Shown here piece after piece: positions 1 through 5,006 of a DNA stretch of 5,006 nt. The DNA comes from an uncultured Pseudomonadota bacterium (GTDB lineage Bacteria; Pseudomonadota; Gammaproteobacteria; Methylococcales; Methylomonadaceae), in the NCBI GenBank assembly GCA_903953455.1, contig CAJBJW010000198.1, positions 1-5,006 of the forward strand, given 5' to 3'. The notes beneath the pieces are model-generated. The model worked only from the letters and a program-made list of their open reading frames with translations. It made no database searches and was not told the DNA's origin. How positions within the stretch are numbered: position 1 is the first letter of the stretch; the number at the start of each line of letters is the position of its first letter. The position numbers and the translations under genes are program-made.

Positions 1-60
1 AAATAATCATTAATATTATTTTTTTAATAATCTTATAAAACTCATTCAGAAATTGGGAAG
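1..60 (+). promoter_or_regulatory. AT-rich leader with weak promoter candidate
   Basis: This is the only non-coding stretch upstream of the first gene, and it is almost pure A/T. A TATAAA at 34-39 could serve as a -10 box, placing a transcript start near 46 and leaving a leader of about 15 bases. No convincing -35 box lies about 17 bases further upstream (11-16 reads TAATAT). The hexamers AATAAT (2-7), ATTATT (15-20) and AATAAT (26-31) can pair in two mutually exclusive ways, but with A/T pairs only, so this may be compositional noise. Transcription could equally enter from a gene left of the window. Confidence 0.22.
55..60 (+). promoter_or_regulatory. Shine-Dalgarno-like GGGAAG with zero spacing
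   Basis: GGGAAG directly abuts the ATG at 61, whereas a productive Shine-Dalgarno normally sits about 5-9 bases upstream. No ATG, GTG or TTG lies in frame upstream before the stop at 28-30. The next in-frame ATG (118) has no ribosome-binding sequence and would cut away most of the signal peptide. The ATG at 61 is therefore kept, but its initiation signal is poor or atypical. Confidence 0.35.
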
Positions 61-2628
61 ATGCCGTTTAAATTCACATTATTTGTTCAATTCATTCTTC
101 GTGTTTTGTTATTTTTTATGGTTGCGGCGTATGTTTGGGCGGGTAATTCAATTGATTTACCTTCAATTCACCCAAGCATTCCACTGCTCGATAAAAATGG
201 CGAAAACGTGCTCGATACGCAAAAACCCTATAGCTCACGTTTGAGCTGTGGTGGTTGCCATGACATGGATAAGATTGGACATGCGTATCACTATGAAATG
301 GGGCGTGATGAAAGTGACGAACAATTTGGATTAGCGCGTGGTATTCCTCCGTTAACGTCACCGGGATATTTTGGTGGCTATAACTGCATGCAGGGGAGTA
401 ATCCTCAGTGGCTAAGTAAAAAAAGTAATGCAAACGAAAATGCGTTTTTAGATTACGGTGCGGTTGGACTTATCAAGGCTTGCGAGAGTTGCCATGTTGG
501 CGGTGGATTTGCTGAAAAAGATCGTGCAGGTCATAAATACGATTTGGCAGATGAAGCAGCGATTAAATTATTCGACAGTGATTATTACGAATGGGATGCG
601 AAAACAAAAAAACTTCAGCGCTGGGATTGGAAACGTAGTGGCGTTATCGAACCCGATTGCCTGGCCTGTCATGCTGATTTTTCAGGCTTTAAACAACCTG
701 TTAATGATTGGAGTGATTTACGTAATAATCAATTTATTGCAAATGGATGGTTTGAATACGCGAATTCTGCGATTTTAGCGTTTATGAATATAAATACTAA
801 ACAAGCTGAAGAGGGACGTTTTCTGCTTACCGTCACAGATAAAGGATCATCCACGACAGCGCCTACGCTGAAATGGAATAAAGCGGTTTTTGATGAAAAT
901 GGCGAAGTGTCTATGCCGCTACTGCGTTTTCCTTCAAGTGAGAATTGTATGCAGTGTCACTCGACAAGTAACGAGCGTCGAGGATTTTATGGCTTTGGCG
1001 AGAGTGCAAGAATTGTCAATAATCCCGATCAATTAAGTCAGGTAAACCCACAAACTGATGTGCATAAAGGGAAATTATGGACGGAAAAAGGCAAATCGAG
1101 AACGATTGAAAATTGCAATGCGTGTCACAGTAAAAATTATTATAAATCGGGTATTGATTTAAGTGTTGATCATAATTTCTTAACGGGTTTTTCAGATGAA
1201 GATGTACGTCGTGATTTGAATTATCAACCTAAACCACTCTCGTGTGAACATTGTCACGGGGGTAAAGAGTTTGATAGTACAGAAAAACCGTCGTTACCCT
1301 ATTCAGGGCAAACGACCCTGCTTGCGGCTCATAGAGAACGTTGGTTAAGTCGTGGTGATATGGAAGGCTATGCGCAGTCAACCTATAACAAAACGGTGGC
1401 AACACATTTTAATGTTATTGCGTGTCAGACTTGCCATATTACGGGTTTAGTGAATCAAGATAAGCCGTTAAATTTGCGTTATCGCTATCGCGCGAGTGAA
1501 GACGGTAAATTGCGAATGATTCCCTATATCCCTGCGTCGCGCTATTACTGGATAGATAGCACGAATCAGCGTGTATTGAGTCGCGCGGAGCGTTTATCTG
1601 TGACAAATGGCGTTGATAGTGAACCTAAAAATTATCAAGAGATTAAAACCTTAAAAACCCGTTTTGATGAATTGCTCAAAGCAAAAGGATACGCCAATCC
1701 TAATTCACAAATGGTGTGGATAGAATCTAACGATTATTTAATTAGCCATAATACACGCCCTGTTGCACAGACGATGCCTTGCATAGATTGCCATGATCGT
1801 AAAAGTAATGGTTCCATTAATCCGTTAGTATCGGAAACAAAAATTTTAGGCGCTGAAAATGTTCGCGTGGTGAGTGAATTAAGTGACGGGTCTTACCCTC
1901 AGTTAATTAAAGAAGGTATCGTCAAACTGGGATTGACCTATTTAATGGTTTCAACTGACGGAAAAATTATTGAACACGTTGATGAGGTTCTCTACGACAC
2001 AAAACTCAATCCTTTTACGTCGATACTGCAAAGTAATCAAGTCAATGTGTTGAGTGGTGAGTTTGCGACCGTGACGCGTGGGGAAATTTCGGGTGCCTTC
2101 CCTAATTCGGAGTCTAGTGCGGCAACAAAATTATCAGCACAGTTAACCAAACAAGTTTTGGTATTAAAAAATGCGTTAACAGGCGATAAGGTTAAAACTC
2201 TTTGGTTAATGGCCAATTATTCAAATTTTAGTAAAACCGTTTTTTCAAATTATCGTTTTATGATTTCAGCGATGAACTGGAGTTCGACAGTCAGTAAAAA
2301 AACGCCCAGTTTTTCAGTGGGGACATTAGGTAGTAACGTGTTTAATTTTCAATCGCGCTGCCTAAATCCAGACGCTGATTGTTTAATAGACTTGCTATTA
2401 ATGAAAGACAAGCTATTTTTAAAATTGCCCTATAGCGGCTACGCCACAAGTGTTAATGGTGTCGGGTTATACGCAGTCAAAACCGTAAAAGATGGGGTGT
2501 TTAGTGAACCCAAAACGCGCATTTCAGCGGATGTTATCGCAGTTAGTCCGCGCAATTATGTCATTTTAGCGGTCAAACAATTACCTGACTATGCGGTTTT
2601 AGTTGATTTGAAAAACGTAAAAAAATAA
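61..2628 (+). CDS. Exported octaheme c-type cytochrome with heme-free C-terminal domain
   Basis: This 855-residue protein is probably an electron-transfer cytochrome acting in the periplasm or at the outer membrane. The N-terminus has a basic residue (K4), a hydrophobic run to about residue 26 and a plausible signal peptidase I site after VWA (27); there is no lipobox. Eight CxxCH motifs lie at residues 63-67, 141-145, 200-204, 296-300, 352-356, 395-399, 455-459 and 574-578. Nine other histidines lie within or just before this region (for example H37, H74, H77, H158), enough to give all eight hemes a second axial histidine. The last 277 or so residues carry no heme motif, look beta-rich and contain C767 and C774, a possible disulfide. 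There is no CxxCK motif, so a NrfA-like catalytic heme is not supported. The start at 61 is set by the signal peptide. It leads a tight operon with a barrel protein and further cytochromes. An octaheme reductase-like role remains possible; I do not recognise the exact family. Confidence 0.93.
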   Translation: MPFKFTLFVQFILRVLLFFMVAAYVWAGNSIDLPSIHPSIPLLDKNGENVLDTQKPYSSRLSCGGCHDMDKIGHAYHYEMGRDESDEQFGLARGIPPLTSPGYFGGYNCMQGSNPQWLSKKSNANENAFLDYGAVGLIKACESCHVGGGFAEKDRAGHKYDLADEAAIKLFDSDYYEWDAKTKKLQRWDWKRSGVIEPDCLACHADFSGFKQPVNDWSDLRNNQFIANGWFEYANSAILAFMNINTKQAEEGRFLLTVTDKGSSTTAPTLKWNKAVFDENGEVSMPLLRFPSSENCMQCHSTSNERRGFYGFGESARIVNNPDQLSQVNPQTDVHKGKLWTEKGKSRTIENCNACHSKNYYKSGIDLSVDHNFLTGFSDEDVRRDLNYQPKPLSCEHCHGGKEFDSTEKPSLPYSGQTTLLAAHRERWLSRGDMEGYAQSTYNKTVATHFNVIACQTCHITGLVNQDKPLNLRYRYRASEDGKLRMIPYIPASRYYWIDSTNQRVLSRAERLSVTNGVDSEPKNYQEIKTLKTRFDELLKAKGYANPNSQMVWIESNDYLISHNTRPVAQTMPCIDCHDRKSNGSINPLVSETKILGAENVRVVSELSDGSYPQLIKEGIVKLGLTYLMVSTDGKIIEHVDEVLYDTKLNPFTSILQSNQVNVLSGEFATVTRGEISGAFPNSESSAATKLSAQLTKQVLVLKNALTGDKVKTLWLMANYSNFSKTVFSNYRFMISAMNWSSTVSKKTPSFSVGTLGSNVFNFQSRCLNPDADCLIDLLLMKDKLFLKLPYSGYATSVNGVGLYAVKTVKDGVFSEPKTRISADVIAVSPRNYVILAVKQLPDYAVLVDLKNVKK

Positions 2629-2629
2629 T

Positions 2630-2633
2630 AGGT
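2630..2633 (+). promoter_or_regulatory. Ribosome binding site AGGT deciding between two starts
   Basis: The AGG sits 3 bases from the ATG at 2636 and 9 bases from the in-frame ATG at 2642. Spacing favours the second ATG, which would give a 77-residue product lacking the first Met-Lys. It begins 2 bases after the cytochrome stop codon, so initiation is probably by ribosomes finishing the upstream gene. Confidence 0.4.
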
Positions 2634-2635
2634 AA

Positions 2636-2875
2636 ATGAAAATGAAAACGTCAGATTTAATTGCACAGTCTCTGCCTTGGCTAACAGGCTCAAGTGTCGC
2701 GTTAGGACAAGGCTTACTTGCAACGGGATGCACTGTTCCTAAAATTGGACAGTGCGCGGGATGTGGCAGTTGCATTATTGCAGTGGTGACATTGACTGGA
2801 TGGGCGCTTAAAAAACGTCGTAATGAACGGGCGCAAGGTCTTGAACCGTTTGAAATTCGCACGAGCAATGATTAA
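2636..2875 (+). CDS. Small four-cysteine, hydrophobic protein of unknown function
   Basis: I do not recognise this 79-residue protein. It has a glycine-rich, moderately hydrophobic stretch at about residues 8-31, then cysteines 32, 40, 43 and 46 in the pattern C-x7-C-x2-C-x2-C, then a short hydrophobic segment (47-58) and a basic KKRR (59-62). The C-terminal tail of about 17 residues is polar. The cysteine spacing could bind an iron-sulfur cluster or a metal, or form disulfides; this is inference. If both hydrophobic stretches enter the membrane, the basic patch predicts cytoplasmic termini and a periplasmic cysteine turn. A lipoprotein reading (LLATGC before C32) is weak because the -3 position is Ala rather than Leu/Val/Ile and an acidic residue sits near the start. 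It is not a c-type cytochrome: no CxxCH. It follows the octaheme gene by 7 bp and overlaps the barrel gene by 8 bp, so it is probably co-expressed. ATG 2642 is an alternative start. Confidence 0.78.
   Translation: MKMKTSDLIAQSLPWLTGSSVALGQGLLATGCTVPKIGQCAGCGSCIIAVVTLTGWALKKRRNERAQGLEPFEIRTSND
2730..2755 (+). repeat. Perfect 7-bp inverted repeat inside the small gene
   Basis: GCACTGT at 2730-2736 is the exact reverse complement of ACAGTGC at 2749-2755, separated by 12 bases. One G-U and one C-G pair can extend the stem inward, leaving an 8-base loop. It lies in the codons for C32 to C40 of the small cysteine protein and has no following T-run, so it is not an intrinsic terminator. It may be chance. 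Confidence 0.3.
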
Positions 2876-4262
2876 AGCGCGTTTTTTTTATCACATTGGC
2901 GGATTTACATTGTTATTTTCGATAACAACAGGCGCTTCGGCTGACGATCAAAATGATAGCTGGCGTGGTTCTGTGCGAACGAAAGTACAAACAGATAATC
3001 GTTATAATCTGGACGGTGATTACACGGGTGAAGTGTGGGGACAAATGGTTTATAGCAACCCAAATCAAAAGTTAAACGGAAATTTGAGTGTACTTAGTCG
3101 CTTAAGTACGGATATTTATCGTGATAGACAGGAAGTATATCAAGCCTTTGCGGAAAAAAAATTTGATCGTATGCCTTTAACGCTACGTGGTGGACGTTTT
3201 GAGAAAAGCGATAATTTGGGGCTTTATTTGGTGGATGGTGCGGTGGCTAAGTATCAACTCAGTCAACCCGTTAGTGTTGAAGTTTACGGTGGGCGACCTT
3301 TGCGAATTGATCATGTGCAATCGGTTCGTGGCTCACTTGTTGCGGGCGTAGAGAGTGTATTTCAATTTGCGCCTCATTTCGCTTCTGGTGCATTGGGACT
3401 TGATAACACTGATTTTGGATTGGGTATGCAAACCGTTGAGCGAAATGAAATCGGTGTAACGCAAAACACGAATACGGAGCCTGTTGTCGATGAAAATTTT
3501 GACGTGATCGAAAATACGAGTATAGGAACTACGCAAACCCGTAAAACACTGACCACTTATCGATTCAATGGTAATTCACATTTAAAAGGCTATTTATTCA
3601 ATGCTCAAAAACCCTTTGAAATGTATATAAAAGGATCGTATGCGAGTGAAAAAAGTCGACTTGAAAATGTGTTTGTAGATTCTTGGTGGGATATGTTTAA
3701 AGATATGCGTCTTCGCAATTATTACGAAGCGTATCGCCCTCAACGCTATTTTGTGACATTTAGGGATCGTTTTTACAGTGCGTACGCGCTTGGCGAGCAG
3801 CAAATTTGGCGTGGTTCGCTTGAACAACGCTATTCTCAACGATTGCGCTATTCAGCGGGAATACAATTTGCAGATCGTGAAGTGGGTGAGAGCGGTCAAG
3901 GCTACAATGCCAATATTAGCTATCAATGGTTGCCTAATTTAACATCGCAAGCAACGGTGGATTATTTAGAATTAAGCGGTGGTGATTATGCCGCGAGTGT
4001 TTATCTTTCAAATACGCATGCCATTGATAGTAAAAATCGCTATAGCATCAATTTTGCACTGCGTGAGGAACAAAAAAGTTTGTATGGCGAAAATGTGGCG
4101 GCGGGGATTGAAACGGAATGGCAAACCATGGTGAAAAATAATTGGGTTGTTGCTCTAAAAGCAAGCTATATCAACAATACCAATGACAATGCACGCAATG
4201 AATATTTAGGCTCAGCGCAATTAACGTATTATTTTGATTATTTTCAGGCGAAAAAACCATGA
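2868..4262 (+). CDS. Predicted outer-membrane beta-barrel (porin-like) protein
   Basis: This 464-residue protein is probably the outer-membrane sheath of a porin-cytochrome complex. The start at 2868 is chosen over the in-frame ATG at 2823 because it places a good signal peptide at the very N-terminus (K3, R5, hydrophobic core 10-19, cleavage after ASA at 25); the upstream choice adds 15 basic residues ahead of it and overlaps the previous gene by 53 bp rather than 8. The mature chain has no cysteine and no CxxCH. It shows many alternating polar/hydrophobic, aromatic-rich stretches typical of beta strands, separated by Asn/Asp/Gly-rich turns, and ends in an aromatic strand (YYFDYF) followed by QAKKP. 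A Thr/Asn/Glu-rich segment at about 190-230 looks like a large loop, and an aromatic stretch with W273-W274 follows at about 270-295. Length is closer to the roughly 400-residue Geobacter barrels than to MtrB (about 700). Assignment as a conduit rests on the neighbouring cytochromes; a general porin is the alternative. Confidence 0.82.
   Translation: MIKARFFYHIGGFTLLFSITTGASADDQNDSWRGSVRTKVQTDNRYNLDGDYTGEVWGQMVYSNPNQKLNGNLSVLSRLSTDIYRDRQEVYQAFAEKKFDRMPLTLRGGRFEKSDNLGLYLVDGAVAKYQLSQPVSVEVYGGRPLRIDHVQSVRGSLVAGVESVFQFAPHFASGALGLDNTDFGLGMQTVERNEIGVTQNTNTEPVVDENFDVIENTSIGTTQTRKTLTTYRFNGNSHLKGYLFNAQKPFEMYIKGSYASEKSRLENVFVDSWWDMFKDMRLRNYYEAYRPQRYFVTFRDRFYSAYALGEQQIWRGSLEQRYSQRLRYSAGIQFADREVGESGQGYNANISYQWLPNLTSQATVDYLELSGGDYAASVYLSNTHAIDSKNRYSINFALREEQKSLYGENVAAGIETEWQTMVKNNWVVALKASYINNTNDNARNEYLGSAQLTYYFDYFQAKKP
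4246..4250 (+). promoter_or_regulatory. Ribosome binding site AGGCG for the heptaheme gene
   Basis: AGG at 4246-4248, inside the end of the barrel gene, lies 10 bases ahead of the ATG at 4259, with an A-rich spacer between. Together with the ATGA stop/start overlap it supports coupled initiation at 4259. Confidence 0.45.
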
Positions 4263-4852
4263 AAATTCGCGTCATTTGTTTCCTATTTTTAATGATGGTG
4301 ATTCACAGCGTATTGGCTATGGACGCGAAAATTGATAATTCATGGTGGGAAAAACGCAATCACACAAGTGAGGTTTATTATCCCCACGCTGCCCATTTAG
4401 ACGTAATGAAAGAGGAGGGTGATAGTTGTTTGCTTTGTCATTCTTATGCAAAAACAGATGTAGTGGACATCGAAAAAGTAAAAAAGTTGACTGTCATCGC
4501 AAATGAATCATTAAAACCGATTTGTCATAGCTGTCATGTTGATGAACAACGTGGACCGTGGCGTTGTGATTTGTGTCATAAAGAGAAAGAAAAAATCTGG
4601 CCCGCAGATCATCGTTTTGACTATATCAATCATCACAATGAGGCCGCGCGAGGACAGGAAAAATATTGTGAAACCTGCCATGTAGATGTGAATTTTTGCA
4701 CGGATTGTCATTTGCGCCGCGATACGTCTGGTGTGGGTTATCATCCTTTAGGGTACCGGACATTGCATGGCATTGAATCGCGTTTTGATCCAGCACGTTG
4801 CGGGCGTTGTCATAATGAAAATTATTGCAGTGATTGTCATGCAGTACGTTAG
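4259..4852 (+). CDS. Periplasmic heptaheme c-type cytochrome
   Basis: This 197-residue protein is probably the periplasmic or in-barrel electron wire partnering the barrel protein, by analogy with MtrA or OmaB; sequence homology to either is not claimed. A signal peptide (K2, R4, hydrophobic 5-15, cleavage after VLA at 20) leaves about 177 mature residues. Seven CxxCH motifs lie at 57-61, 89-93, 103-107, 137-141, 147-151, 181-185 and 190-194, about one heme per 25 residues. Eight further histidines (35, 43, 46, 118, 125, 126, 162, 170), plus H90 inside motif two, are enough to give every heme bis-histidine ligation. Motifs come largely in close pairs (89/103, 137/147, 181/190), as in cytochrome c3/c7-like and other small multiheme carriers. 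The C-terminus ends three residues after the last heme histidine, so the last heme sits at the end of the chain. The start overlaps the barrel stop as ATGA; the 3' end overlaps the next gene by 14 bp. Confidence 0.95.
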   Translation: MKIRVICFLFLMMVIHSVLAMDAKIDNSWWEKRNHTSEVYYPHAAHLDVMKEEGDSCLLCHSYAKTDVVDIEKVKKLTVIANESLKPICHSCHVDEQRGPWRCDLCHKEKEKIWPADHRFDYINHHNEAARGQEKYCETCHVDVNFCTDCHLRRDTSGVGYHPLGYRTLHGIESRFDPARCGRCHNENYCSDCHAVR

Positions 4853-5006
4853 AGTTTTACTTTTTATCCTTAGTGGATTCCTGATGATGCCATTACAGGC
4901 AAAAACGATTTCGCAAAACGGCAGTTTAGCGTTAACACCTTCGCACGGTTCGGGAAGTGCGTGGGGGAAATCGAATTGCAATGCGTGTCACATTGCGGTG
5001 AATTTA
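4839..5006 (+). CDS. Exported multiheme c-type cytochrome, 5' part only
   Basis: An open frame of 56 codons starts at the ATG at 4839 and is still open at the window edge. It begins with a clear signal peptide (R5, hydrophobic 6-18, likely cleavage after LQA at 21). There is no lipobox cysteine. A Ser/Gly-containing segment with H36 then leads to one CxxCH at residues 47-51. The start lies inside the heptaheme gene, out of frame, giving a 14-bp overlap. No good Shine-Dalgarno precedes it, so translation is probably coupled. Heme number, length and family cannot be judged from this piece; further CxxCH motifs beyond the edge are likely given the neighbours. The role as a third member of the electron-transfer complex is inferred from position. 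Confidence 0.82.
   Translation, partial: MQYVRVLLFILSGFLMMPLQAKTISQNGSLALTPSHGSGSAWGKSNCNACHIAVNL

Noticed and set aside
1..31. AT-rich inverted repeats as a terminator of an upstream gene or an attenuator
   Set aside because: The stems are six A/T pairs only and the T-run is inside the loop of one of them; stability would be negligible.
385..390. Extra heme site at C109 of the octaheme protein
   Set aside because: The residues around C109 read NCMQGSN, with no second cysteine and no histidine in the required spacing.
2359..2382. C767/C774 as a noncanonical heme motif
   Set aside because: The spacing is C-x6-C with no following histidine; a disulfide is the simpler reading.
61..2628. Octaheme protein as a nitrite reductase (NrfA/ONR) or hydroxylamine oxidoreductase
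   Set aside because: No CxxCK active-site motif is present. The length (855 aa) and the heme-free C-terminal third do not match the usual layout of those enzymes, and the barrel and wire-like neighbours point to electron transfer. A distant relation to other octaheme families cannot be excluded by eye.
2823..2867. Upstream ATG at 2823 as start of the barrel gene
   Set aside because: It adds 15 mostly basic or polar residues in front of a complete signal peptide and lengthens the overlap to 53 bp, with no better ribosome-binding sequence.
2599..2868. Minus-strand open frame opposite the small cysteine gene
   Set aside because: No signal peptide, domain or plausible start context. It is antisense to a well-placed operon gene, and the plus-strand frame has the meaningful cysteine pattern and junctions.
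4511..4744. Minus-strand open frame opposite the heptaheme gene
   Set aside because: It is a mirror of a dense cytochrome coding region whose seven motifs leave no doubt about the plus-strand frame.
1..5006. CRISPR arrays, tRNA/rRNA genes, transposases or phage genes
   Set aside because: No repeat-spacer pattern, structured RNA gene or mobile-element protein is visible; coding sequence fills almost the whole window.

Overview
The window is one compact, entirely plus-strand gene cluster. It encodes at least three multiheme c-type cytochromes, one predicted outer-membrane beta-barrel protein and one small four-cysteine protein. Sixteen CxxCH heme-attachment motifs are visible: 8 in the first gene, 7 in the fourth and 1 in the start of the fifth, which runs off the right edge. 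The sequence is AT-rich (roughly 40% GC by eye), and the genes abut or overlap with almost no spacer. Sec-type signal peptides and a cysteine-free beta-barrel point to a Gram-negative bacterium. A low-GC gammaproteobacterium, for example of the Beggiatoa/Thiotrichales kind, is my guess only; nothing in the window proves the lineage.

Layout: 1-60 is a short AT-only-like leader with a weak promoter candidate and a Shine-Dalgarno-like GGGAAG directly against the start codon. 61-2628 encodes an 855-residue exported octaheme cytochrome with a heme-free, beta-looking C-terminal third. 2636-2875 encodes a 79-residue unrecognised protein with a C-x7-C-x2-C-x2-C cluster next to a hydrophobic segment. 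2868-4262 encodes a signal-peptide-bearing, cysteine-free barrel-like protein of 464 residues. 4259-4852 encodes a dense 197-residue heptaheme cytochrome. 4839 to the edge encodes the first 56 residues of another exported cytochrome. The junctions are a 7-bp gap, then overlaps of 8, 4 and 14 bp, so the set is probably one translationally coupled operon.

Working together (inference): a barrel protein beside a compact periplasmic-type multiheme cytochrome and one or more larger exported cytochromes is the arrangement of porin-cytochrome conduits (MtrCAB in Shewanella, OmbB-OmaB-OmcB and Ext clusters in Geobacter), which carry electrons across the outer membrane. The heptaheme protein would be the periplasmic or in-barrel wire, the barrel the sheath, and the octaheme and/or truncated fifth protein the terminal or surface component. 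The direction of flow (respiration to an extracellular acceptor, or uptake from a donor such as reduced sulfur or iron) cannot be read from this window. The small four-cysteine protein does not fit any conduit component I know and is the most novel-looking element.
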